From: Serpentinicella sp031432315
GTDB lineage: Bacteria; Bacillota; Clostridia; Peptostreptococcales; Natronincolaceae
NCBI RefSeq assembly: GCF_031432315.1
Contig: NZ_JAVKGO010000013.1
Coordinates: forward strand, 1 to 64,000
Reading direction: 5' to 3'
DNA: 64,000 nt
Position numbers and translations under genes: made by a program
Part shown: positions 17,067 through 26,004 of the stretch, piece after piece
How positions within the stretch are numbered: position 1 is the stretch's first letter
Layout: every line of letters begins with the position of its first letter
Notes under the pieces: model-generated
What the model saw: the letters and a program-made list of their open reading frames with translations, nothing else
Databases searched by the model: none
What the model was told of the DNA's origin: nothing

Positions 17067-18071
17067 ATGTTAAATAATAAATCAATATTAATTACAGGTG
17101 GAACGGGTTCTTTTGGAAAAAAGTTCACAGAAATGATTTTGCAAAAATACGATCCAAAAAAAATAATTATATATTCTAGGGATGAGTTTAAACAAGATGT
17201 AATGAAAAAAGAACTGACGCAAAAGATACCAGATAAAATATCTAAGCTTAGGTTTTTTATTGGAGATGTTAGAGATAAGGATAGACTATATCGAGCATTT
17301 AAGGATGTGGATTATGTCATTCATGCAGCAGCCATGAAACAAGTACCAGCATGCGAGTATAACCCATTTGAGGCAATAAAGACAAATATACATGGCGCAC
17401 AAAATATTATAGATGCTGCCCTCGATAAAGATGTGAAAAAAGTTGTTGCTTTATCAACGGATAAGGCCGTAAATCCAATCAATCTTTATGGTGGGACCAA
17501 ACTTGTATCGGATAAGTTATTTGTCTCAGCCAACGCATATTCAGGAGAAGAAGGAGCAGTTTTCTCGGTGGTACGGTATGGCAATGTTTCAGGAAGCCGA
17601 GGTTCAGTTATTCCTCTATTTAAAGAACTTATAGAGAAAGGCAATTTAGAATTACCTATTACAGATGAGAGAATGACACGTTTTTGGATGACTTTAGATG
17701 ATGCAGTAAACTTAGTAATTAGAGCATTGAACGAGTCAAAAGGTGGGGAAACCTATGTATTTAAAAATCCATCATACAAAGTAACAGACATTGCTGAAGC
17801 AATGAATCCTGGAGCAAAAATAAAGATTATCGGGATTAGAGAAGGTGAAAAGTTACATGAATGTATGATAACAAGCGAGGATTCTCGAAGAACATATGAG
17901 TATGATGATCATTATATTATATACCCTGATTTTATTTGGTGGAATAAAGAGAATTATTTTAAAGAAGGTGGCAATTTAATAGAAGAAAATTGGGAGTACA
18001 ACTCAGGCACAAATGATGAATGGTTAGATATAGAAAGTTTACAAAAGAAAATAAGAAAATTAGATATCTAA
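17067..18071 (+). CDS. pseB: PseB, UDP-GlcNAc 4,6-dehydratase (inverting)
   Basis: This is the first enzyme of CMP-pseudaminic acid synthesis. It converts UDP-GlcNAc to the 4-keto-6-deoxy-L-arabino-hexulose form with C5 inversion. It is a short-chain dehydrogenase with the NAD(P) motif GGTGSFG at residues 11-17 and a catalytic set D132, K133, Y141 in STDKAVNPINLYG. These positions coincide with the H. pylori FlaA1 numbering, which supports starting at the ATG at 17067 (334 residues) instead of 27 bases upstream. The RBS is GAGGTT. It leads a complete pse gene set. Confidence 0.95.
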   Translation: MLNNKSILITGGTGSFGKKFTEMILQKYDPKKIIIYSRDEFKQDVMKKELTQKIPDKISKLRFFIGDVRDKDRLYRAFKDVDYVIHAAAMKQVPACEYNPFEAIKTNIHGAQNIIDAALDKDVKKVVALSTDKAVNPINLYGGTKLVSDKLFVSANAYSGEEGAVFSVVRYGNVSGSRGSVIPLFKELIEKGNLELPITDERMTRFWMTLDDAVNLVIRALNESKGGETYVFKNPSYKVTDIAEAMNPGAKIKIIGIREGEKLHECMITSEDSRRTYEYDDHYIIYPDFIWWNKENYFKEGGNLIEENWEYNSGTNDEWLDIESLQKKIRKLDI

Positions 18072-18093
18072 AACATTTAAGGAGGTGCCTAGA

Positions 18094-19293
18094 GTGGATA
18101 AGTTAGCAATTTTAGGCGGCACGCCCGTGAGGAACCAGAATCTAGCCTACGGCAAACAGTCAATTGATGAAGAGGACATTGAAAGAGTTGTTAGAGTTCT
18201 AAAAGGCGATTATTTAACTACAGGACCTTATGTCAAAGAATTTGAGGAAAAAGTAGCTAAATATGTAGGTGCGAAGTATGCTGTTGCTGTTGCAAATGGG
18301 ACAGCTGCATTGCACATGGCATGCTTTGCAGCTGGGATAAGCAAAGGAGACGAGGTCATCGTAAGCCCAATTACTTTTGTAGCATCAGCCAATTGTGTTC
18401 TGTATTGTGGAGGGACTCCTGTATTTGCAGATATTGATCCAGTTACATACAATATTGATCCTAAAGAGATAGAAAAAAAAATTACAGAAAAAACAAAAGC
18501 AATTATTGCAGTAGATTTCACTGGGCAAGCTGTAGATCTGGATGAGATTAGAAAAATTGCAAATAAACATAAATTATTTGTAATAGAGGATGCTGCTCAT
18601 GCACTAGGGAGTGAATATAAAGGTAAAAAAGTAGGTTGTTTAGCAGATATGACAGCCTTTAGTTTTCACCCAGTTAAACCAATTACCACTGCAGAAGGTG
18701 GTATGATTACAACAAATAATAAAGAACTATACGAAAAAATGATGATTTTCAGATCACATGGGGTTACTAGAGATTCTAGTTTATTAAAACAAAGTGATGG
18801 CCCTTGGTACTATGAACAACTGGAACTGGGATATAATTATAGGATTACTGATGTTCAGTGTGCCCTTGGTTCAAGTCAAATAGAGAAAATAGATGATTTT
18901 ATAAGAAGAAGGCGTCAAATAGTATCGAGATATAATCAAGCATTTCAGAACTTAAAAGAAATCACAACGCCATTTGAAGCGGCTTATTCAAATTCAGGTT
19001 GTCATATATATGTTATAAGAATAAAACCGAAATTATTAAATGCAACAAGAGAAGATATTTTTCGGGCATTGAAAGCAGAGAATGTTGGAGTTAATGTACA
19101 TTATATCCCTGTATATCTACATCCATACTATAGAGAGTTAGGATATTCAGTAGGCTTGTGTCCTAATGCAGAAAGATTATATGATGAAATAATTACATTA
19201 CCACTTTTCCCTAAAATGACTGACCAAGACATAGTAGATGTAATTAATGCTGTGAAAAAGGTAATAGATTACTATTCGAAAGTTAGGTGTTAA
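18094..19293 (+). CDS. pseC: PseC, UDP-4-amino-4,6-dideoxy-AltNAc transaminase
   Basis: A 399-residue PLP-dependent aminotransferase of the DegT/DnrJ/EryC1 family. It aminates the PseB product at C4 using glutamate. The family motif IEDAAHALGSEYKGKKVG precedes the PLP-lysine region AFSFHPVKPITTAEGG, with the lysine at about residue 195. The start is taken as the GTG at 18094 because AAGGAGGT ends seven bases before it; the in-frame GTG at 18085 overlaps that RBS. Fourth-carbon specificity is inferred from its place between pseB and the other pse genes. Confidence 0.94.
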   Translation: MDKLAILGGTPVRNQNLAYGKQSIDEEDIERVVRVLKGDYLTTGPYVKEFEEKVAKYVGAKYAVAVANGTAALHMACFAAGISKGDEVIVSPITFVASANCVLYCGGTPVFADIDPVTYNIDPKEIEKKITEKTKAIIAVDFTGQAVDLDEIRKIANKHKLFVIEDAAHALGSEYKGKKVGCLADMTAFSFHPVKPITTAEGGMITTNNKELYEKMMIFRSHGVTRDSSLLKQSDGPWYYEQLELGYNYRITDVQCALGSSQIEKIDDFIRRRRQIVSRYNQAFQNLKEITTPFEAAYSNSGCHIYVIRIKPKLLNATREDIFRALKAENVGVNVHYIPVYLHPYYRELGYSVGLCPNAERLYDEIITLPLFPKMTDQDIVDVINAVKKVIDYYSKVRC

Positions 19294-19294
19294 T

Positions 19295-20029
19295 ATGAAA
19301 ATAGGTGCTATTATACAAGCTAGAATGGGATCAAGTCGTCTACCTGGGAAAGTAATGAAAAAGCTAAAAGGAAAAACGGTTTTACAGCATGTGATAGATA
19401 GAGTAAAACAATCAAAAATGATTGATGAGATAGTTATTGCGACAACGGTACATGAAAGAGATGATGCTATAGAAAATGAAGCATTGAACTGTGGTGTTAA
19501 AGTATACAAAGGTAATGAGGAAGATGTACTTAGTCGGTATTATTATGCAGCAAAGGAAAATGAAATAGATATTATACTCAGAATTACGTCGGATTGTCCT
19601 TTGATAGACCCATTTATAATGGATAGTGTAATAACGAACTATTTAAAAGGTGATTATGATATTGTTACGAATGCAGGATCTGACCTTTCACAAAGAACAT
19701 TTCCTAGAGGTCTGGATATAGAAATTTTTTCTGATGATATTCTAAAAAAGGCTTTTAATAATGCTAAACAAACTTATCAACGAGAACATGTAACACCCTA
19801 TATCTATGAACATAGTGAGAAAATATTCTATCATAAAAATGATATTAATTACTCAAACTATCGTTTAACATTAGATACGGAAGAAGATTTTGAATTAATA
19901 ACACAAATTTATAATAGACTATATAAAGGCAAACATGATTTTTACTTGAATGAGCTTATAGAACTAATCATCCAGGAACCAGCACTTTACTACATTAATT
20001 CACAAATTAAACAGAAAAAGTTAAAATAA
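19295..20029 (+). CDS. pseF: PseF-type pseudaminic acid cytidylyltransferase
   Basis: A 244-residue nucleotidyltransferase of the SpsF/CMP-KDO synthetase-like group. The N-terminus MKIGAIIQARMGSSRLPGKVMKKLKGKTVLQHVIDRV and the acidic LRITSDCPLIDPFI motif bind CTP and metal. In a pse cluster it should activate pseudaminic acid with CTP to CMP-Pse, the donor for the Maf proteins. Canonical PseF proteins are a related but distinct subgroup, and SpsF-like forms fill this place in many Gram-positives, so the step assignment rests partly on context. Its ATG starts two bases after the pseC stop. Confidence 0.85.
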   Translation: MKIGAIIQARMGSSRLPGKVMKKLKGKTVLQHVIDRVKQSKMIDEIVIATTVHERDDAIENEALNCGVKVYKGNEEDVLSRYYYAAKENEIDIILRITSDCPLIDPFIMDSVITNYLKGDYDIVTNAGSDLSQRTFPRGLDIEIFSDDILKKAFNNAKQTYQREHVTPYIYEHSEKIFYHKNDINYSNYRLTLDTEEDFELITQIYNRLYKGKHDFYLNELIELIIQEPALYYINSQIKQKKLK

Positions 20030-20081
20030 AATTAATTAACTGTAAAAATATCGATATTACAGACGAAGAAGGGTGATGTAA

Positions 20082-20627
20082 ATGGCTTTAAAATTAACAA
20101 AAGTCACTGAAGATGACCTTGAATTAATTATGAATTGGAGGATGAAACCTAGTGTTACGAAATACATGTATACCGATCCTAGACTAACAATAGAAGGTCA
20201 AAAAAACTGGTTAGAGAATATAAAAGAAAGTTGTTATATTAAATACTGGGTAATAAGAATGGACGGAGTTAGAATAGGCTTAGTTAATGTCTCGGATATT
20301 GACTTGATAAATAAGAGATGTACTTGGGCGTACTATATAGGAGATACTTCATTTAGAGGCAAAGGATTAGCGGGAATATTAGAGTGTAATATTTATGACT
20401 ACGTTTTTGATGTACTAAAATTAAATAAGCTATGTTGTGAAGTATTTTCCTTTAACGATAAGGTTATTTCAATCCATCAGAGATTTGGATCAGTTATAGA
20501 AGGGACTTTAAAGCAACATATTTATAAAGATGGCAATTATTTTGATATAGTTTGTATGGGTATTACAAAAGATAGATGGTATAAAATAAAAAACACCTAT
20601 AACTATGAAAAAATATTAATAGAATAG
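20082..20627 (+). CDS. pseH: PseH, amino-sugar N-acetyltransferase
   Basis: A 181-residue GNAT acetyltransferase. In the pathway it acetylates the C4 amino group made by PseC, with acetyl-CoA. The N-terminal MNWRMKPSVTKYMYTDPRLTIEGQKNWLENI stretch is typical of PseH (a W-R-N-x-x-V-type opening), and the acetyl-CoA loop is ISDTSFRGKGLAGILE in general form, read here as GDTSFRGKGLAGIL near residue 90. Start ATG at 20082 follows GAAGGGTGATG. Neighbouring pse genes make the assignment firm. Confidence 0.92.
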   Translation: MALKLTKVTEDDLELIMNWRMKPSVTKYMYTDPRLTIEGQKNWLENIKESCYIKYWVIRMDGVRIGLVNVSDIDLINKRCTWAYYIGDTSFRGKGLAGILECNIYDYVFDVLKLNKLCCEVFSFNDKVISIHQRFGSVIEGTLKQHIYKDGNYFDIVCMGITKDRWYKIKNTYNYEKILIE

Positions 20628-20671
20628 CAAAATATAAATTTAAAATTATTTGATATTAAAGAGGAATGGAT

Positions 20672-21667
20672 ATGACGCAAAAAATTATATTTAGGACTTT
20701 GGGAGGAATGAGAATAGGGTATGGACACTATTATAGGTGTATATCACTTGCTAGTGCATGTTATAAATCATTTAAAAGGATAGAGATAACGTTTATTGTT
20801 AATAAAGAACTTGAAGAATTAATAAAAGAAACTCATTTTAAATACTTTATAAAGGACATATTGGATGAAGATATAGAAGTGATACAAAAAAAAGGTCCTG
20901 ATTTGTTTGTTTTTGATTCTTACCTAGGAAATGATCACTATTTAAGAAAGGTAAAGGATTTAACAAAGCTAATGATTTTTGATGATAACAATGATATTTA
21001 TGACTCTACTATTCCAGATATTCTTTTAAATGGGAATATTTACGCTAATCATTTGAATTATAAATTGAATAAAAATAGTCTATATCTTTTAGGCCCAAAA
21101 TATCTTGTCCTAAAAGAAGAGTATTGGGAAACTAACAAAGAAATAGAAGTATATAAAGATGGCTTATTGATAACAACTGGAGGAACGGACCTACATGAGA
21201 TTTCTTATATAATTCTAAAAAATATTAATGAACTACCGATTAAAAAAAGAGTAATTATTGGCCCAAGTTATTCTTCCAGTCTTATAAAAAAAATAGAAGA
21301 ATTAAATGATACATACTTAGAACTAATATATAAGCCAAAAAGCCTAAAGGATTACATTCGAACCTCAAAATTAGTAATAACTGCCTCTGGTAGTACAGTC
21401 TATGAAGTTTTGACTCAAAAAACAATGCCTTTGATATTTTCAATGGCTAAAAATCAAGAGATTGCTTACTACTACTTTGAAGCACACAAAATTCCTGTGC
21501 TTGGAAAATATCCAAATATAAATTACGATATTATACAAAACAAAATTAAAAAAATAATTAATGATAATGAGGATTTACATTGGAATAAAATATACAACTA
21601 TTTTAAGAGTGATGGAGTAAAACAAGTAATAGAAGCAATACAGGAGTGTATACGTGGATGTGATTAG
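20672..21667 (+). CDS. pseG: PseG, UDP-sugar hydrolase of the pseudaminic acid pathway
   Basis: A 331-residue GT-B fold nucleotide-sugar hydrolase that releases 2,4-diacetamido-2,4,6-trideoxy-L-altrose from UDP. The opening IIFRTLGGMRIGYGHYYRCISLA carries the catalytic-His loop (G-x-G-H) typical of PseG/SpsG. The second domain contains LLITTGGTDLHEIS and KLVITASGSTVYEVLTQKTMPLIFS, the UDP-binding part. The ATG at 20672 is preferred to the one at 20666 because the AAAGAGGA site needs the extra spacing. It is strongly AT-rich by eye, like its neighbours. Confidence 0.92.
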   Translation: MTQKIIFRTLGGMRIGYGHYYRCISLASACYKSFKRIEITFIVNKELEELIKETHFKYFIKDILDEDIEVIQKKGPDLFVFDSYLGNDHYLRKVKDLTKLMIFDDNNDIYDSTIPDILLNGNIYANHLNYKLNKNSLYLLGPKYLVLKEEYWETNKEIEVYKDGLLITTGGTDLHEISYIILKNINELPIKKRVIIGPSYSSSLIKKIEELNDTYLELIYKPKSLKDYIRTSKLVITASGSTVYEVLTQKTMPLIFSMAKNQEIAYYYFEAHKIPVLGKYPNINYDIIQNKIKKIINDNEDLHWNKIYNYFKSDGVKQVIEAIQECIRGCD

Positions 21668-21791
21668 ATTACGATTTATAATATAAAGTGAATTTTAAAT
21701 TTTGATCATACAAGTAGTGAAGTAACGAAGAAAAAAATAATGTACTGCTTTTAAAAAAGCTAGTATATTTTAATTTAAAAAGGAGAGTACG

Positions 21792-22826
21792 ATGAATATA
21801 CAAGATTTTAGAATAGGGACAAAAGTTTTTGTAATTGCTGAGCTTTCTGCAAATCATGGTCACAATATAGATACTGCTAAAAAAACAATAAAAGCAGCGA
21901 AAGAGTCAGGTGCAGACGCCATTAAGATACAGACATATACACCTGATACAATAACAATCGATTGTAATAATGACTACTTTAGAGTGAGTGGAGGTACAAT
22001 TTGGGACGGTAGAACTTTATATAATTTATATAGGGAAGCATATATGCCTTGGGAATGGCAAAAGGAATTAATGGATTTTGCTAAAGAACAAGGTTTGATT
22101 TCTTTTTCGACACCATTTGATAAAACAGCTGTAGATTTTTTAGAAGAATTAGACGTTCCGGCATACAAAATAGCTTCTTTTGAAATTACAGATATTCCAC
22201 TAATAGAATATATTGCTCAAAAGAAAAAACCAATTATTATGTCCACCGGTATTGCTACATTAAGAGATATAGAAGATGCTTTAATGGCGTGTAAAAGAAT
22301 GGGAAATGATGATGTTATTTTGCTAAAATGCACTTCGGCATACCCATCACCAATGGAAGATATAAATTTAAATGTTATTCCTAATATGAGAGAAACTTTT
22401 AATAAATTAACCGGGTTATCAGATCATACACTTGGCCATACTGTAGCATTAGGTGCTGTAGCATTAGGTGCTAAGGTGATAGAAAAACATTTTATACTAA
22501 ATCGCAATGATGGTGGACCGGATGCTAAATTTTCAATGGAACCTAGTGAATTTAAAGAAATGGTAAAAAATATTAGGGATTTAGAAAAAGCTCTAGGAAC
22601 AATAACTTATGAACTGACTGAAAATCAAAAAAACAGTAGAGAGCATTCGAGATCTTTGTTTGTAGTAAATGATATAAAAAAAGGAGAAAAATTTACCGAA
22701 GAAAACATAAAAAGTATTAGGCCTGGCTTCGGGTTAGAGACAAAGTATATTGACAATATTTTAGGTGAAAAGGCTAAGTGTGATATAAAGAAGGGCACAC
22801 CCATGGCATGGAATTATTTGGTATAA
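21792..22826 (+). CDS. pseI: PseI, pseudaminic acid synthase
   Basis: A 344-residue NeuB-family enzyme that condenses the PseG product with phosphoenolpyruvate to give pseudaminic acid. The TIM-barrel part starts with VFVIAELSANHGHNIDTAKKTIKAAKESGADAIKIQTYTPDTITIDC, which is diagnostic for PseI. Later come IMSTGIATLRDI, LLKCTSAYPSP and SDHTLGH with metal-binding His residues. The C-terminal 70 residues form the SAF antifreeze-like domain (SRSLFVVNDIKKGEKFTEENIKSIRPGFGL). The start follows AAAGGAGAG. With this gene the six-step route to CMP-Pse is complete. Confidence 0.96.
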   Translation: MNIQDFRIGTKVFVIAELSANHGHNIDTAKKTIKAAKESGADAIKIQTYTPDTITIDCNNDYFRVSGGTIWDGRTLYNLYREAYMPWEWQKELMDFAKEQGLISFSTPFDKTAVDFLEELDVPAYKIASFEITDIPLIEYIAQKKKPIIMSTGIATLRDIEDALMACKRMGNDDVILLKCTSAYPSPMEDINLNVIPNMRETFNKLTGLSDHTLGHTVALGAVALGAKVIEKHFILNRNDGGPDAKFSMEPSEFKEMVKNIRDLEKALGTITYELTENQKNSREHSRSLFVVNDIKKGEKFTEENIKSIRPGFGLETKYIDNILGEKAKCDIKKGTPMAWNYLV

Positions 22827-22901
22827 AATAGTTAAAATTCTTAATCTTAATCTATAACTTAGTTATACCATGGAATAATAAATGGTAAAAGGAGGGAGAT
22901 T

Positions 22902-24635
22902 ATGTTAGAAGAACTATTAGAAAGCATATTGCAAAAATATGATATGCTACATTCCCCAATACAAAAAACTTTTTTAAGAAGGCTAGATGAGATTCCATCA
23001 GAACAAAAGATTGGTATTAGGGGTTCTATGCCAAGAATGACCAAAATATTAGATTATATACCTGATAAAAGTAAGATCAAAGGGCTATATGATAAAGATT
23101 TAAAATCAGTTAATCAAGAAATTGAAGGGTTCAAAATTAAGCATGCAGATTTTATTGAAAAAGATTCAGTAGATATAGCTATAATAGCACATTATAATTA
23201 CAAAGAAGAAATCATGAAAGAACTAGAAGATAAAAACATAAAAGCTATAGATATATATCAAGATTTCACCAAATTGTATGGTATTGAAATTACTGATTTT
23301 ACATATATAGAATATAATATAATTTTCAGACTGAAAGAACTCTATTTAAAGGAACAAAAAACTGATCAAAAGCAATATTACTTAAAAGAATTAATTAATC
23401 AATATTTACACATAAAAGACTTCAAGTATGCTATAAATTTTATAAAAGAATATATTGTACTACGCTATGATAACTACCATCTATTTGAGAGTCTTTTAGT
23501 TGAACTGAATGATTTTTTACTAACTGTAAAGAGAGAAATTGCTAAAAAATCCAAAGGACAAGATATATCGTTGTTTTTACTAGATGGATTAAAAGCAAAA
23601 GATGTATATGGTGCTGAGCATGATGGGACTAGTATTATGAAAAATCTAGCTAAGTTATCTAATGAAAATAAGCATTTTACACAAGCTTTTAGTCCCTCCA
23701 CTTTTACTAGAGAAGTTATAACAGTTATATTAAATGAAAAGCATATATTATATGAAGATTCGGAATTAACCAATGTAGAGCTTAAAGATAGTATGTGGAT
23801 AAGAAATCTAATAAAAAAAAGATACAAGTTATTTATAAACCTTATGAAAAATATTATTGGTCCCAATGATCATTTTCATAATGTAAAATTAAATAAACCT
23901 AAATATAAAACAGCACCGGAAACTTTTTGGGAACTTTTAATTGAACTATATAGTATAGAAGAGGATAGTTTATTTTCTTTCAACCATTTATACTGTGAAA
24001 GTCATGAACCATATTTCTGTGGAAACCATTCTTTAAAACCTTTTAATATTAATTTAACAGATATAAAAACATTAAATGACCAAGAACGAAAAAATATACT
24101 TACCCAACGAAGAGAAAGTTTAATTTATTTAGATGAACAATTAGAATATTTTTTTGATTTTTTACCGAACAATCATTCTATTATTGTATTTAGCGATCAT
24201 GGAGCACCAGACTTAGATAGGAATGATTCTTCTAGATATGAATGTAAAGAGTCTAACATTCACGTTCCACTAATAGTAAAATCAGAATATTTAAATACTG
24301 AACGTGAAGATAAGTTATTTAGCACCATAGATTTAGGAAAGTTAATTTTAAATTTAGTTAACAGAAAAGATACAATTACAAGTGAAAGACATTTTGTAGA
24401 AATCCAACTTGAACCGATTTACAATAAGGATATAAAAAATAAGTTAATTAAACAAGGACAGTCAAAGTTAACTTCTGGATTTAGAGCGATCAGAGGAAAA
24501 AAAGATAAATATATTTTATGGGGAGATGGAACTGAAGAATATTATTTAATTTCTGATGAATCTAACAACTTAATAAAAAGTGAAAGTTATGAAGATAGAA
24601 TAAAGTGCTTAAAAAGTAAAACTGATTTTATTTAG
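22902..24635 (+). CDS. Alkaline-phosphatase-superfamily protein, candidate glycan modifying transferase
   Basis: A 577-residue protein whose C-terminal two thirds belong to the sulfatase/alkaline phosphatase superfamily. FLLDGLKAKDVYG supplies the metal-binding Asp-Gly, with HDGTSIMKNLAKLSNENKHFTQAFSPSTFTRE next to it as the probable nucleophile region. IIVFSDHGAPDL and IHVPLIVKS near residues 425-460 are the late metal-binding motifs. The first 200 residues are unlike any family I know. No signal peptide or membrane helix is seen, so it acts in the cytoplasm. It lies between pseI and the phosphoramidate-like genes. It could transfer phosphoramidate or another phosphoryl group to the sugar, but a hydrolase is equally possible. 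Confidence 0.7.
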   Translation: MLEELLESILQKYDMLHSPIQKTFLRRLDEIPSEQKIGIRGSMPRMTKILDYIPDKSKIKGLYDKDLKSVNQEIEGFKIKHADFIEKDSVDIAIIAHYNYKEEIMKELEDKNIKAIDIYQDFTKLYGIEITDFTYIEYNIIFRLKELYLKEQKTDQKQYYLKELINQYLHIKDFKYAINFIKEYIVLRYDNYHLFESLLVELNDFLLTVKREIAKKSKGQDISLFLLDGLKAKDVYGAEHDGTSIMKNLAKLSNENKHFTQAFSPSTFTREVITVILNEKHILYEDSELTNVELKDSMWIRNLIKKRYKLFINLMKNIIGPNDHFHNVKLNKPKYKTAPETFWELLIELYSIEEDSLFSFNHLYCESHEPYFCGNHSLKPFNINLTDIKTLNDQERKNILTQRRESLIYLDEQLEYFFDFLPNNHSIIVFSDHGAPDLDRNDSSRYECKESNIHVPLIVKSEYLNTEREDKLFSTIDLGKLILNLVNRKDTITSERHFVEIQLEPIYNKDIKNKLIKQGQSKLTSGFRAIRGKKDKYILWGDGTEEYYLISDESNNLIKSESYEDRIKCLKSKTDFI

Positions 24636-24713
24636 TCATATTATATTTATTAAAGTTACGAAGTGAGGAAAGTTATCATCTCAATCTATAGTTGGAAAGG
24701 AAGTAATATATTT

Positions 24714-25481
24714 ATGAAAACGATCATTCTAGCAGCTGGAGAAGGAAAACGCCTTAGACCATTTACAGAAGACAAGCCTAAATGTATGGTACTATATCGT
24801 GAAAAACCCATAATTAATTATATATTAGATGCTATAGATGAAAAAAATTTACAGGATATTGGAATTGTAACTGGATATAAAGATGATGTTCTCAGAAAAC
24901 ATATAAAAAAAATTTATACAGAAAAAAATGTAGATTTGTATCACAATCCTAAATATCATAGTACAAATATGGTACAAACTCTATTTTGTGCTGAAAGCTA
25001 TTTTGACTGTAATAAGGATTTGATAGTATCATATGCGGATATAATTTACAATCAAAATATCCTGACAGATTTAATTAAGGATGACTCAGAGATTAGTGTT
25101 GTAGTTGATAAAAACTGGAAAGAACTATGGGAAATGCGTATGGATAACCCTTTAGAGGATGCTGAAAGTATGAAGATTGACAACGAAGGCTATATCAGAG
25201 AGTTAGGAAAAAAACCAAGAGACTACTCTGACATAGATGGACAGTACATAGGATTAATAAAAATATCGAAGAGAGTTATAGAGAAAGTAAAATCTTTTTA
25301 TCATAACTTAGATAAAAATCGAAATTACGATGGTAAAAACTTTAATAATATGTATATGACAACATTTATACAACTTTTAATTAATAAGGGTTTTAAAGTA
25401 AAGGCTGTTGAAGTTTATGGTGGATGGCTTGAAATTGATACCACTGATGATTTGAAAATATTAGAAGAATATTTTATATAG
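24714..25481 (+). CDS. Nucleotidyltransferase, likely CTP:phosphoglutamine cytidylyltransferase-like
   Basis: A 255-residue NTP-transferase fold protein opening with TIILAAGEGKRLRPFTEDKPKCMV, the nucleotide-binding loop. VSYADIIYNQNIL carries the metal-binding Asp, and YGGWLEIDTTDDL closes the active site. The family includes many sugar-1-phosphate and choline-phosphate nucleotidyltransferases. The company it keeps (APS-kinase-like, PEP-synthase-like, glutamine amidotransferase genes) matches C. jejuni Cj1416, which couples CTP to L-glutamine phosphate. ATG 24714 is chosen over an earlier in-frame GTG at 24663 that would add 17 residues before the conserved loop. Confidence 0.75.
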   Translation: MKTIILAAGEGKRLRPFTEDKPKCMVLYREKPIINYILDAIDEKNLQDIGIVTGYKDDVLRKHIKKIYTEKNVDLYHNPKYHSTNMVQTLFCAESYFDCNKDLIVSYADIIYNQNILTDLIKDDSEISVVVDKNWKELWEMRMDNPLEDAESMKIDNEGYIRELGKKPRDYSDIDGQYIGLIKISKRVIEKVKSFYHNLDKNRNYDGKNFNNMYMTTFIQLLINKGFKVKAVEVYGGWLEIDTTDDLKILEEYFI

Positions 25482-25494
25482 AGTGGGTGAGAGT

Positions 25495-26004
25495 ATGGTA
25501 ATTTGGATTACAGGTCTAGCAGGCTCTGGAAAGACAACAATAGGAAGACAAGTATATTCTAAAATTAAAGAATATCATATTAATACTGTTTATCTTGATG
25601 GAGATGTTTTTAGAGAGGTAATAGGAAGCTACGGGTACTCTTTAGAGAATAGATTAATCGTGGCAAAAAAAATTTCTAACTTGTGTAAGCAGTTAGAAAA
25701 TCAGCAAATTAATGTAGTCTGTTCTACCATATCCCTATTTAATGAAATACATAAGATGAATAGAGAAAATTTCAGTGAATATTATGAAATTTTTATCGAA
25801 GTCACATTTGATGAACTATTAAAGCGTGACCAGAAAGGTTTATATACACAGGCGCTAAAAGGTGAAATAAAAAATGTTATTGGTGTTGATCTATCGTATG
25901 ATATACCTAAACAACCAAACCTTATTATAAAGAATAATGAAAAGGTACACCTTCAAGGGAACATAAATAAGATACTAGATCTAATTGATTTCGATGGGAA
26001 GTGA
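25495..26004 (+). CDS. Adenylyl-sulfate-kinase-like kinase, candidate cytidine diphosphoramidate kinase
   Basis: A 169-residue P-loop kinase of the APS kinase (CysC) family. Walker A is GLAGSGKTT near residue 7, and YLDGDVFREVIGSYGYSLENRLIVAKKISNLCKQL follows the CysC pattern (LDGD). No sulfate-assimilation genes (cysDN, cysH) lie nearby, so sulfate activation is unlikely. In C. jejuni the CysC homologue Cj1415 phosphorylates the 3' position of cytidine diphosphoramidate, and the three other genes of that route stand next to this one. The ATG at 25495 fits the conserved IWITGLAGSGK start; it follows GGGTGAGAGT. Confidence 0.78.
   Translation: MVIWITGLAGSGKTTIGRQVYSKIKEYHINTVYLDGDVFREVIGSYGYSLENRLIVAKKISNLCKQLENQQINVVCSTISLFNEIHKMNRENFSEYYEIFIEVTFDELLKRDQKGLYTQALKGEIKNVIGVDLSYDIPKQPNLIIKNNEKVHLQGNINKILDLIDFDGK

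Noticed and set aside
25495..26004. True adenylyl-sulfate kinase of sulfate assimilation
   Set aside because: No ATP sulfurylase or PAPS-related gene is nearby, while three partners of the phosphoramidate pathway are adjacent.
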